Shown in pieces: positions 8,679-16,227 of a stretch of 43,738 nt of DNA. The position numbers and the translations under genes were made by a program. Source of the DNA: an uncultured Clostridia bacterium (GTDB lineage: Bacteria; Bacillota; Clostridia; Oscillospirales; Ruminococcaceae); assembly GCA_944386285.1 (NCBI GenBank), contig CALXAM010000080.1, forward strand, positions 1 to 43,738. Reading direction: 5' to 3'. The notes beneath the pieces were generated by a model. The model did not search any database, was not told where the DNA came from, and saw nothing but the letters and a program-made list of their open reading frames with translations. Within the stretch, counting starts at the first letter, position 1; each line of letters opens with the position of its first letter.

Positions 8679-9299
8679 TCAACCGAGTAAGCGATCTGCA
8701 AAACTCACGGTAAAAATGACATCAATCAATGCACCAATCAATGCAAACGCTAAAATAAATAAATACTTCATATGATACAGCCGCACCGCAGACATCCCGA
8801 TGTTTCCAGCTTTTGAGAGCAGTGCCACTGCAAAAATACGATTGGATAAACGCATAGACTCTCTACACGCCAGCAAAAGAATTAAAAAAGAAATGGTAAG
8901 CGGCGCCAAAACAGAAACCGCACAGTATCCAATTCCTTGCCATGCATATTCCTCATAAAGTCCCGCTAAAAAAGCACCGGCACCCAATGCTTTGACAAAC
9001 ACAGCAAGGCAGCACGCAGGCTGTCCTACCGCACTAAATCCAAAAAAGTACGGAACAAGCAAAAACAGAAGTGATGCACCGAGCCGATGCAAAAACAACA
9101 ACCACACCGGTTCTCCTGCATTGCTCTGAATTCCTGACAGTACAGCCATCTCTTCTGCAAAGCTGTTGTCCTGTCCAATCAGCAGTACACCATATAAAAG
9201 TCCAATCAAAAATGAAGCTGCTAAAAAAGCCTGTACACCTCTGCGACGAAGCGAAACAACTGCACGCCGCAATTCTACGGTTCCTGTCACATGAATCAT
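8679..9299 (-). CDS. Polytopic membrane protein, SpoIIM-like
   Basis: A membrane protein of about 206 residues with roughly five hydrophobic segments (about 22-43, 65-90, 97-115, 122-145, 178-200) after a basic N-terminus (RRAVVSLRRRG). Size, topology and the FVKALGAGAFLAGL stretch resemble stage II sporulation protein M, which works with SpoIID and SpoIIP in engulfment. There is no unmistakable signature, so this is tentative. The ATG at 9299 directly abuts AAGGG. The GTG at 9290 has better spacing and would shorten the protein by three residues. It lies between scfB (52 bases upstream) and the YesL-like gene. Confidence 0.5.
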   Translation of the reverse strand: MIHVTGTVELRRAVVSLRRRGVQAFLAASFLIGLLYGVLLIGQDNSFAEEMAVLSGIQSNAGEPVWLLFLHRLGASLLFLLVPYFFGFSAVGQPACCLAVFVKALGAGAFLAGLYEEYAWQGIGYCAVSVLAPLTISFLILLLACRESMRLSNRIFAVALLSKAGNIGMSAVRLYHMKYLFILAFALIGALIDVIFTVSFADRLLG

Positions 9300-9351
9300 C
9301 CCTTATCGTTTTTTTCATTCATATGACAAGCCAAACGAATTTATGCAGCAA

Positions 9352-10719
9352 TCATGCCTCTTCTGATGCCAACGCCGCTTTCATCATAATCGCACATTCC
9401 AGCCGCTTTTTCTCCATTTCACAGGACAACTTAAACGGTTTCCGGATGTCTCCGGCATATTGATAGTTGTTTGCGTTGCATCCGCCACTGCAATAAAATT
9501 TTGCCCAACAGTTTCTACACTCTTCTTTTGTGTATACATTCGCACGTGCAAAATCTGCTTTCATTTCCTCATTGATCGAATTGTCAAGCACGGAACCCAT
9601 TTTAAACTGCTCCATTCCGACAAACTGATGACATGGGTATACATCGCCGTCCGGTGTAACTGCAACATACTCATTGCCGCAGCCACAGCCACGCAGCCGT
9701 TTAATTGCACACGGTCCCTGATCAAGATCGATCATAAAGTGGAAGAAATTAAATCCTTCGCCTTTTTTCTTTTTCTCAATCAGTGCTTTCGCAAGCGTTT
9801 CATACTCTTCAAAAATACGCGGAAGATCTTCTTCTGTTAACGCATAATCATATTTAGGATCTGCAACAACCGGCTCTACCGAAACCTGATCAAATCCTGC
9901 TTCATTCAAATGAAGCACATCATTCGAAAAATCAAGGTTGTATTTTGTAAATGTACCGCGCACATAATACTGTCCGTCGCCGCGTTTGTCTACAAGATTC
10001 TTAAATTTAGGCAGAATCACGTCATAGCTGCCCTTTTGATTGACCGTCGGACGCATCCGGTCATTCACTTCTTTTCTGCCATCGATCGAAAGAACAATAT
10101 TATACATCTCACGATTCAAATAATCTGTAATTTCATCATCCAGCAGGATACCGTTCGTTGTCACTGTGAAACGGAAATTTTTGTTGTATTCTTTCTCTTT
10201 GCTGCGTGCATAAGAGACAACTTCTCGAATAACCGGCATGTTCATCAGCGGTTCACCGCCAAAGAAATCAAGCTCCAAATTTTTACGGCCTTTCGAGTGT
10301 GTCAGTAAAAAGTCAATCGCCTTTTTACCGGTTTCGGCATCCAGCAGTTTTCTGCCGGCACCAAAATCGCCCGTCGAAGCAAAGCAGTATTTGCAGCGAA
10401 GATTACAGTCATGCGCCACATGCAGGCACATTGATTTAATCGGTGCGGACACCATCATGTCTGCAAATTTCTCATAGTCATCAGCAGAAAACAGCACACC
10501 GGCATCTGTGAGTTCTTTAATCTCCTCGTATGCCTCTTCAAGCTGTTCTTTTGTGTAATTGCCAGCAAGTGCTTCACATGCTTTTTCAAACATTTCCTGG
10601 GAAAACGGCGGTGCAACATAATCAAGCAGATCGTAGATCACTTGATCCACAACATGCACGCCACCGCTATGAACATCAAGCACAATATAAAATCCATTTA
10701 AGTAGTATTTGTGAATCAT
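9352..10719 (-). CDS. scfB: SCIFF peptide maturase, thioether-forming radical SAM/SPASM protein
   Basis: A 455-residue peptide-modifying enzyme that installs thioether cross-links in the six-cysteine SCIFF precursor. An N-terminal peptide-recognition region (residues 1-90, with NGFYIVLDVHSGGVHVVD) is followed by the radical SAM cluster motif CNLRCKYC (Cys105, 109, 112). The C-terminal SPASM region is cysteine-rich: CAIKRLRGCGCG, then VYPCHQF, then CRNCWAKFYCSGGC near 402-414, which would hold the auxiliary iron-sulfur clusters. The frame extends upstream to 10743, but AAGGAT placed before ATG 10719 supports MIHKYYLNGF as the start. It lies directly downstream of the substrate gene scfA, with a terminator-like hairpin between. 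Confidence 0.93.
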   Translation of the reverse strand: MIHKYYLNGFYIVLDVHSGGVHVVDQVIYDLLDYVAPPFSQEMFEKACEALAGNYTKEQLEEAYEEIKELTDAGVLFSADDYEKFADMMVSAPIKSMCLHVAHDCNLRCKYCFASTGDFGAGRKLLDAETGKKAIDFLLTHSKGRKNLELDFFGGEPLMNMPVIREVVSYARSKEKEYNKNFRFTVTTNGILLDDEITDYLNREMYNIVLSIDGRKEVNDRMRPTVNQKGSYDVILPKFKNLVDKRGDGQYYVRGTFTKYNLDFSNDVLHLNEAGFDQVSVEPVVADPKYDYALTEEDLPRIFEEYETLAKALIEKKKKGEGFNFFHFMIDLDQGPCAIKRLRGCGCGNEYVAVTPDGDVYPCHQFVGMEQFKMGSVLDNSINEEMKADFARANVYTKEECRNCWAKFYCSGGCNANNYQYAGDIRKPFKLSCEMEKKRLECAIMMKAALASEEA

Positions 10720-10744
10720 CGAAACATCCTTTTTATCTATCAAT

Positions 10745-10785
10745 ATTTGCCAAAAAACAAAGGGACACTAAAAATGCCCCTTTGC
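10745..10785 (-). terminator. Terminator or attenuator between scfA and scfB
   Basis: On the minus strand CAAAGGG(G) ... (T)CCCTTTG forms a 7-bp stem plus one wobble pair (arms 10778-10784 and 10758-10764) with an A/T-rich loop, followed by TTTTTTGG. It lies 45 bases past the scfA stop and 30 bases ahead of the scfB start. It would make peptide mRNA more abundant than maturase mRNA. Confidence 0.7.
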
Positions 10786-10828
10786 TCATGTTTGTTCTTA
10801 CCAAACCAGACAACGTATCAGCCGGTTC

Positions 10829-10966
10829 TTATTTCTCACATTTCTGATTTGCAACTGTGCAAGACGTTTTGCAAGCAGACTGGCAGGAAGCCTGGCACTC
10901 GCCGCAGCCGCCTTTTGCAGCAGAATTCTTTAAGTTTGCACTGTTTAATGTTTTAATGTGTTTCAT
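10829..10966 (-). CDS. scfA: SCIFF six-cysteine ribosomal peptide precursor
   Basis: A 45-residue precursor of a ribosomally made, post-translationally modified peptide found throughout Clostridia. The leader begins MKHIKTLNSANLKNSAAKGG. The core has six cysteines at 21, 24, 28, 32, 36 and 43, in the pattern C-x2-C-x3-C-x3-C-x3-C-x6-C. The family is named for these six cysteines in forty-five residues. The ATG lies 10 bases behind AAAGGAG. The maturase scfB is downstream, and upstream lie a TIGR04086 membrane gene and yajC, the usual clostridial neighbourhood. The biological role of mature SCIFF is, as far as I know, unresolved. Confidence 0.95.
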   Translation of the reverse strand: MKHIKTLNSANLKNSAAKGGCGECQASCQSACKTSCTVANQKCEK

Positions 10967-10998
10967 ACGAATCAAACTCCTTTGTTCATGCTATCCTA

Positions 10999-11027
10999 AT
11001 CATATCATATCAATTTAAAAAAATCAA
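10999..11027 (-). promoter_or_regulatory. Probable promoter of scfA
   Basis: Minus strand: TTGATT (11022-11027), 17-base spacer, TATGAT (10999-11004), about 33 bases ahead of the scfA start. A second overlapping TATGAT lies five bases upstream. Confidence 0.6.
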
Positions 11028-11428
11028 TATTTTCTCTTGCGATGTTTCCGGTTTACACCAAGAATCCCTCCAACCGCAGAAAGCAGCAATGAAGCAATGA
11101 TTTTGAAAAAGAAAAATGATGTTGCCTCAAATGGATGGAAAACAAGGGTAATCAAAACCATCAGCACACAAAAAACCATACCACATAAAAAGCCAGCGAG
11201 TAAACCATTGGTTTTTGCAATCATTGCCGATACATAACCACCTACTGCCGCACCGATACAAAACGCCACAACAGCCATCCAATCAGCTGCTGCAAGGGGT
11301 AAATTGACAAACGCCATGATGCACGAAAACAAAAACAGCAGCAAAACTGTCCCTGCTTCTCCAATTAACACCCCTAAAAAAACGCCGCGTAGCAATCGAT
11401 GCCAATCAATTGGATAAGGATTATTCAT
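11024..11428 (-). CDS. TIGR04086 family membrane protein
   Basis: A small membrane protein of 134 residues with four hydrophobic segments (about 10-34, 41-65, 72-92, 101-121), a Gly-rich third segment and a basic tail RKHRKRKY. Size, topology and position between yajC and the SCIFF gene match the clostridial TIGR04086 (YrzE-like) family of unknown function. The frame opens upstream at 11458. The ATG at 11428 (MNNPYPIDWH) behind GAGAGG is favoured, although the 12-base spacing is long and an internal GTG could also serve. Confidence 0.75.
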   Translation of the reverse strand: MNNPYPIDWHRLLRGVFLGVLIGEAGTVLLLFLFSCIMAFVNLPLAAADWMAVVAFCIGAAVGGYVSAMIAKTNGLLAGFLCGMVFCVLMVLITLVFHPFEATSFFFFKIIASLLLSAVGGILGVNRKHRKRKY

Positions 11429-11470
11429 GATACATCGCACCTCTCTCTGCATTCCCATAATATCACGAAG

Positions 11471-11495
11471 TCCTGTACCGATGTACGGTACAGGA
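11471..11495. other. 10-bp perfect hairpin in the leader of the TIGR04086 gene
   Basis: TCCTGTACCG (11471-11480), loop ATGTA, CGGTACAGGA (11486-11495). A TATAAT on the minus strand at 11509-11514 lies just upstream, so the hairpin would fall at the start of that transcript. There is no clear T-run on the minus strand and only a broken one (TTCGTTTGTTTGT) on the plus strand. It may be a weak terminator after yajC or a protein-binding site. Confidence 0.4.
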
Positions 11496-11591
11496 TTCGT
11501 TTGTTTGTATTATAGTATTCACGCAGAAAAAGCATTATGCAAGCAAACATTCAACACAAGCTCTGCGCAGGACCGTGTTGTGCAAGTTCAA

Positions 11592-11888
11592 TCAGTTATC
11601 CGAAGCTTCTTCGTGCTGTGTCAGATTTTCCTGAATTGCCCAACGTTTAATACGGATTTTACTTCTGTCGCCGCCAGTTTCCAACACAACGGTATCCTCT
11701 TTAATATTAACTACCAAACCAACAATACCGCCTACTGTTGTAACTTCGTCGCCAACTTGAATGCTGTTTCTCATCTGCTGTGTCTCTTTGTCGCGTTTAC
11801 GCTGCGGACGAATCAAAACAAAATAGAATACAACAATCAAAAGGAGAAACGGAAGGATTTGAAGTGCAATCGCCAAAAATTGATCCAT
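11592..11888 (-). CDS. yajC: Preprotein translocase subunit YajC
   Basis: A 98-residue accessory protein of the Sec translocase. A single N-terminal membrane helix (about residues 5-27, ending in the conserved IRPQRKR) precedes a small soluble domain with the family core VGDEVTTVGGIVG. In many bacteria yajC sits next to secD-secF; here it lies between split transketolase and the TIGR04086/SCIFF genes. It has a good promoter of its own and a TAGGAT ribosome-binding site about ten bases upstream. Confidence 0.93.
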   Translation of the reverse strand: MDQFLAIALQILPFLLLIVVFYFVLIRPQRKRDKETQQMRNSIQVGDEVTTVGGIVGLVVNIKEDTVVLETGGDRSKIRIKRWAIQENLTQHEEASDN

Positions 11889-11956
11889 TTATCCATACAT
11901 CCTATCTGCCCGTCTGGGCGTTATTTTTGCACGCACCATTTGCATGCATCTTGTTT

Positions 11957-11985
11957 ATTATACTATACAACCCATACGGTTTCAA
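11957..11985 (-). promoter_or_regulatory. Promoter of yajC
   Basis: Minus strand: TTGAAA (11980-11985), 17-base spacer, consensus TATAAT (11957-11962). It leaves a leader of about 60 bases containing only a weak GCCC/GGGC hairpin. Confidence 0.7.
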
Positions 11986-12016
11986 GAAAAAATTTGCAGT
12001 CTTTATTACGAAATTG

Positions 12017-12964
12017 TTACTTTTTTGAAGAAACTGCTTGTTTTACGGTGTCTGCAATGTTTTCCGCAGTCAGTCCATATACTTTCAACAGCTCTGCTGC
12101 CGGTCCTGACTGACCAAACGTATCATTTACGCCAATTTTTACGACGCGAACCGGACAGTTTTCACTGCAGAACTCACTGACCGCACTGCCAAATCCACCA
12201 ATCACGTTGTGTTCCTCGACTGTAACAAGAAGGCCGGTTTCCTCTGCTGCTTTACGGATAATCTCACCGTCGAGTGGTTTAATGGTGTGAATGTTAATCA
12301 CCCGTGCAGAGATCCCCTGTGTTTCAAGTGTTTTTGCAGCTTCAAGTGCCGGTGCAACCATCAAACCAGTTGCTAAAATGGTAACATCGGTACCATCTTT
12401 CAGTAAAACACCCTTGCCGATTTCAAAATGATATGACTCATTATCGTTAATCACCGGAACAGCCAAACGGCCAAGACGAACATATGCCGGGCCATCAAAG
12501 TCAACCAATGCACGGATTGCTGCCTTTGTCTCTACATCATCGGAAGGATTGATCACTGTCATTCCCGGAATCACACGCATCAGTGCAATATCTTCACAGC
12601 ATTGATGGCTGGCACCATCTTCACCAACCGAAATACCTGCGTGCGTTGCACAGATTTTTACCGGAAGGTGTGGATAACCGATCGAGTTACGTACAATTTC
12701 AAATGCACGGCCAGCTGCGAACATTGCAAATGTGCTGGCAAACACTTTCTTACCAGATGCCGCTAAACCTGCTGCAACGCCCATCATATTGCATTCTGCA
12801 ATACCACAGTCAATGAAACGCTCCGGATGTGCTTTTTTAAACATGCCCGTTTTGGTTGCTGCTGCCAGATCGGCGTCAAGCACGACAATTTCATTGTCAA
12901 GTTCTGCGCACTCTACAAGCGCTGCGCCATAGCTGTCACGTGTTGCGATTTTCTTCTCACTCAT
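12017..12964 (-). CDS. Transketolase, C-terminal subunit
   Basis: The pyrimidine-binding and C-terminal half (315 residues) of a two-subunit transketolase, which moves two-carbon units between sugar phosphates in the non-oxidative pentose phosphate pathway. Family features seen are DADLAAATKT near the N-terminus, the cofactor-activating glutamate region FIDCGIAECNMMGVAAGLA, and a C-terminal domain with VTVEEHNVIGGFGSAV. The ATG follows GGAGGG. It overlaps the stop of the N-terminal subunit gene by 4 bases, which suits stoichiometric synthesis. Confidence 0.94.
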   Translation of the reverse strand: MSEKKIATRDSYGAALVECAELDNEIVVLDADLAAATKTGMFKKAHPERFIDCGIAECNMMGVAAGLAASGKKVFASTFAMFAAGRAFEIVRNSIGYPHLPVKICATHAGISVGEDGASHQCCEDIALMRVIPGMTVINPSDDVETKAAIRALVDFDGPAYVRLGRLAVPVINDNESYHFEIGKGVLLKDGTDVTILATGLMVAPALEAAKTLETQGISARVINIHTIKPLDGEIIRKAAEETGLLVTVEEHNVIGGFGSAVSEFCSENCPVRVVKIGVNDTFGQSGPAAELLKVYGLTAENIADTVKQAVSSKK

Positions 12965-13806
12965 GCCTGTCCCTCCAATTCTGCGAGCGCCGCTTTCAGT
13001 TCATTCATTGCCACTTCATATTGTTCATCATTCGGCGCGCTGCCGTGCCATGAAACGTTATCTTCCATAAACGAAACGCCTTTACCCTTGATTGTTTTCT
13101 GAATAATGGCAGTCGGCTTGTCGCTTGTTTTTGCATTTTCAAAAGCAGCTTCGATTTCATTAAAATCATGACCGTTAATCACAATCGTGTTAAATCCAAA
13201 TGCTTCAAGCTTTTGCGGAATTGGTTCCGGCGAACAAACCTCAGACAATCTGCCGTCAATCTGCAAACCATTATAATCAATTACAACGGTCAAATGATTC
13301 AGTTTATAGTGTGAAGCGAACATAAAAGCTTCCCAAGCCATGCCCTCTTCGATCTCACCGTCACCCATCATTGCAAATACGCGTGTATCTTTTCCGGAAA
13401 GCTTTGCTGCCATAGCCATGCCGCAAGCCGCTGAAATACCTTGACCAAGAGAACCGGTACTCATATCAATACCAGGTGTCTTCTTCATTTCTGGATGTCC
13501 TTGCAAAACAGAACCAACATGACGAAGAGTGAGCAGAGACTCTTTTTCAAAATAGCCTTCATTTGCCAATACAGCATAAAGTGCCGGCGCACAGTGTCCT
13601 TTCGAAAGAACGAAACGATCGCGATCTGCCCATTTCGGATCTTTCGGGTTATGCCGCATGACACAGTGATATAAATACGTCAACGTGTCTACACACGAAA
13701 GGGAACCACCCGGATGACCGGATTTTGCGCTGTGAACCTCATTGATAATTCCCATTCGCGCATTGCAAGCAAGAATCCGGAGTTCTTTTTCCAATTTCTG
13801 ATCCAT
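12961..13806 (-). CDS. Transketolase, N-terminal subunit
   Basis: The thiamine-diphosphate pyrophosphate-binding half (281 residues) of split transketolase. The cofactor and magnesium motif is seen as GDGEIEEG near residue 148, ending in the asparagine of DYNGLQ. The early SAKSGHPGGSLS and SKGHCAPALY loops are typical of transketolase. The ATG lies 8 bases behind AGGAGG. The 67 bases separating it from the HAD gene contain two small inverted repeats (ATCGGT/ACCGAT at 13845-13861 and TTGAT/ATCAA at 13826-13837) but no clear terminator. Confidence 0.94.
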   Translation of the reverse strand: MDQKLEKELRILACNARMGIINEVHSAKSGHPGGSLSCVDTLTYLYHCVMRHNPKDPKWADRDRFVLSKGHCAPALYAVLANEGYFEKESLLTLRHVGSVLQGHPEMKKTPGIDMSTGSLGQGISAACGMAMAAKLSGKDTRVFAMMGDGEIEEGMAWEAFMFASHYKLNHLTVVIDYNGLQIDGRLSEVCSPEPIPQKLEAFGFNTIVINGHDFNEIEAAFENAKTSDKPTAIIQKTIKGKGVSFMEDNVSWHGSAPNDEQYEVAMNELKAALAELEGQA

Positions 13807-13873
13807 ACAATGTTCCTCCTGTTGTTTGATCTATCAACATTTTGATCGGTACAAAACCGATACAAAACATGAA

Positions 13874-14716
13874 TCAATATGATTTACTTTTGAATGTTAT
13901 CTCTTGAGAATCTTCCATAATCATTGTAAGAAGTTCAGCGACACCATTTTGCTCACATGAAGAAACAATCAGCTGCGCCGCGCTTTTCGCTGCATCACAA
14001 GCGTTTTCAAGCGATACACCAAAGGCTGCCTTTTTGATCATTTCTACATCATTATAATAATCACCAATCGCGACCGTATCGCATAACTGTTTTCCACAAA
14101 GCGAAACAAGCCGTTCAAACGGATACCCCTTGCTTACGCCACCCGCCATCATTTCAAAGCAGATTCCGCCAGACCGCACAAAATGAAAATTCTCATACGC
14201 TGCCTGACGAACAAACAATTCGAGCATATCAAGATGTTCGCCTTCTGCCATGAATACAATTTTACAGCATGTCTTCGGAAGCTCTTCAATCAAAAGTGGT
14301 ACAAAATCAGTATAGCGCATTGACCCACGCATTCTACTCTCGTTTTTGTCAAGAAGAACTTCATAATGTACATCCTGACCATCTACGGCACTGACTGAAA
14401 CATCGGGGAACCGTTTCATAATCGTTTTTACAACTGCACGAAAATCCGGCGAAAGCTCTTTCCACCAAAGATTTCTCTTCGCGACAGGATCATAAATTGC
14501 GGCGCCATTGTTTACAATGACCGGCGTCGTAATCGAAAGCTGCTCAAAATAAGGCTGCGCAATCGACGGAGAACGTCCGGTTGCTGCTGTAAACGTACCA
14601 CCTGCTTTTAAAAAACGGTGTACAGCTTCGATATTTTGCCTTGATATTTGCCCGGAAAGTGGAATGAGTGTACCGTCTAAATCAGATACAACGAGCACAT
14701 TTTTAATCTCCACCAT
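13874..14716 (-). CDS. Cof-type HAD hydrolase
   Basis: A 280-residue cytoplasmic phosphatase of the HAD superfamily, Cof/YidA-like class with a C2 cap. Motif I is SDLDGTL (nucleophile Asp12, Asp14), the motif II region is AATGRSP, and motif IV is GDYYNDVEMI towards the C-terminus. The substrate is not predictable; these enzymes dephosphorylate sugar phosphates and similar metabolites. The open frame runs on upstream to 15034 inside the pseudouridine synthase gene, but homology begins at ATG 14716 (MVEIKNVLVVSDLDG). This start overlaps the end of the upstream gene by 14 bases. Confidence 0.88.
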   Translation of the reverse strand: MVEIKNVLVVSDLDGTLIPLSGQISRQNIEAVHRFLKAGGTFTAATGRSPSIAQPYFEQLSITTPVIVNNGAAIYDPVAKRNLWWKELSPDFRAVVKTIMKRFPDVSVSAVDGQDVHYEVLLDKNESRMRGSMRYTDFVPLLIEELPKTCCKIVFMAEGEHLDMLELFVRQAAYENFHFVRSGGICFEMMAGGVSKGYPFERLVSLCGKQLCDTVAIGDYYNDVEMIKKAAFGVSLENACDAAKSAAQLIVSSCEQNGVAELLTMIMEDSQEITFKSKSY

Positions 14717-15650
14717 ATGCCGCCTCTTCTCCTTGTGACAATCCTGCCAAAAATGCAGTAAAGTAATCCGGCAGCGGACTGTCGAAAAAAAGATACTCAT
14801 TTGAAACCGGATGAACAAATCCAATCGTTTTCGCGTGCAGACACTGGCCGTGAAGCTTTTCAAGTACTTTTTTGGGGCCATACCGTGCATCTCCTGCGAG
14901 CGGATAGCCCATGTACGAAAGATGCACACGTATCTGATGTGTTCTGCCCGTTTCCAGTCGGCAACGAATATGTGTAAAACGATCATAACGGCGAATGACA
15001 TGAACATGTGTGATCGCAGGTTTTGAATTTTCATAGGTCACGCACATCTTCTGCCGGTCAACTTTACTTCGTCCAATCGGCAAATTAACCGTAAAGTCAT
15101 CTTCCTTTACACGTCCATACACAACCGCTTCATACTCACGCAGAAAGCTGTGCACCTGAATTTGTTCTGCCAATCCGCGATGTGCTTCATCCGTTTTTGC
15201 GACGATCAAAAGTCCGCTTGTATCTTTGTCAATCCGATGAACAATACCGGGACGGATCACACCATTGATCCCTGACAATGAGTCTCCACAATGAAAAAGC
15301 AGCGCATTGACAAGTGTATGATCTGGATTTCCCGCTGCGGGATGGACAACCATTCCTTTTGGTTTATTGACAACGAGCAGTGCATCATCCTCATATACAA
15401 TTGAAAGCGGTAAATCCTGCGGAATCACATCCAACGTTTTTGGTGGCGGCACCGTAGCAGACACAACGTCACCCATTTTCAGTTTCGCATTTTTCGCCGC
15501 TGGCTTTCCGTTGATCGTCACAAATCCTTCCGCAATCAATTTCTGCACACTCGAACGGGACTGCTCTTCCATTTCTAAAGCAAGTACCGCATCAACACGC
15601 TTTCCATGATGCGCTTCATCCGCTGTCAGCGAAAACACAGACTCATGCAT
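14703..15650 (-). CDS. rluD: RluA-family 23S rRNA pseudouridine synthase, RluD-like
   Basis: It isomerises uridine to pseudouridine in RNA, probably 23S rRNA. The 315-residue protein has an N-terminal S4 RNA-binding domain (about 15-75) and a catalytic domain with the signature HRIDKDTSGLL, whose Asp141 is the catalytic residue. The tail includes TGRTHQIRVHLSYMGYPLAGD. The gene overlaps lspA by 8 bases upstream and the HAD gene by 14 downstream. The lspA-rluD pairing is common in Firmicutes. Assignment to RluD rather than another RluA paralogue is by similarity and context. Confidence 0.9.
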   Translation of the reverse strand: MHESVFSLTADEAHHGKRVDAVLALEMEEQSRSSVQKLIAEGFVTINGKPAAKNAKLKMGDVVSATVPPPKTLDVIPQDLPLSIVYEDDALLVVNKPKGMVVHPAAGNPDHTLVNALLFHCGDSLSGINGVIRPGIVHRIDKDTSGLLIVAKTDEAHRGLAEQIQVHSFLREYEAVVYGRVKEDDFTVNLPIGRSKVDRQKMCVTYENSKPAITHVHVIRRYDRFTHIRCRLETGRTHQIRVHLSYMGYPLAGDARYGPKKVLEKLHGQCLHAKTIGFVHPVSNEYLFFDSPLPDYFTAFLAGLSQGEEAAYGGD

Positions 15651-16161
15651 CTGCCTTTTCCTCTTTCACGCTGGTTTCTTTTTTTGAATGATTTTTTCCT
15701 TTTTCCATAAAGAACAGAATATAAATCATTACCAATGCAGTCGCAATGACAACACAACAATCCGCAAAGTTAAACACCGCAAAATGAATCAGACAAAAAT
15801 CGAGATAATCGACAACGAAATGTCTAAAAATCCGATCAATCAAGTTTCCGATTCCACCGCCTAAAAACAGCGCCGCTGCCCACCATAAAAGCGGATGTTT
15901 CAGCCAGTTTTTAAGAATCGCTACAATCAGTGCAAGCAGCAAAACCGATGTAAACACGATCAAAAATAAACGATTTCCTTGAAAAATTCCAAAAGAAGCA
16001 CCGCGGTTTTCTACATAGGTCAAATGAAATACACCATCAATCAACGGAAACGTTGTGACATCTGATAAATACCGTATTGCCAGCCATTTAAACAGCTGAT
16101 CCAAACCAATCAGCGCACATGCACCTGCGAAAATAAGAATGTTTCGTTTGATTGCTTTCAC
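15643..16161 (-). CDS. lspA: Lipoprotein signal peptidase (signal peptidase II)
   Basis: A membrane aspartyl protease that removes signal peptides from lipoproteins. About four membrane helices are present. The catalytic aspartates lie in GNLIDR (Asp109) and FNFADC (Asp134), and the conserved ENRGASFG loop precedes them. The tail is highly charged (GKNHSKKETSVKEEKADA). The frame opens at 16179, but GGAGG at 16166-16170 fits GTG 16161 (MKAIKRNILIF), giving 172 residues. An ATG at 16162 overlaps this GTG but hits a stop immediately. It is the first gene after the ileS terminator, and no convincing promoter of its own is visible. Confidence 0.92.
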   Translation of the reverse strand: MKAIKRNILIFAGACALIGLDQLFKWLAIRYLSDVTTFPLIDGVFHLTYVENRGASFGIFQGNRLFLIVFTSVLLLALIVAILKNWLKHPLLWWAAALFLGGGIGNLIDRIFRHFVVDYLDFCLIHFAVFNFADCCVVIATALVMIYILFFMEKGKNHSKKETSVKEEKADA

Positions 16162-16177
16162 ATTTTCCTCCATAACC

Positions 16178-16217
16178 ACAACAAAATTGACGTTTATGAA
16201 AACGCCAATTTTGTTGT
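16178..16217 (-). terminator. Hairpin between ileS and lspA
   Basis: ACAACAAAATTG (16178-16189) pairs with CAATTTTGTTGT (16206-16217), and inside it CGTTT pairs with AAACG around a four-base loop, with one A/C mismatch. Read on the minus strand this is an AT-rich stem ending in TTTTGTTGT. It is terminator-like, but weak enough to allow read-through into lspA. Confidence 0.55.
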
Positions 16218-16227
16218 TTTAAGGTAA

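Noticed and set aside
11427..12113. 228-residue plus-strand ORF
   Set aside because: Antisense to yajC and transketolase with no ribosome-binding site or recognisable domain. A shadow frame, like the ones at 17758-18468 and 23702-24442.
13826..13861. Terminator between the HAD gene and transketolase
   Set aside because: Two small inverted repeats exist, but stems are only 5-6 bp and no T-run follows on the minus strand.
13874..15034. 386-residue version of the HAD hydrolase
   Set aside because: The first 106 residues lie inside the pseudouridine synthase gene in another frame and show no homology. HAD motif I begins just after ATG 14716.
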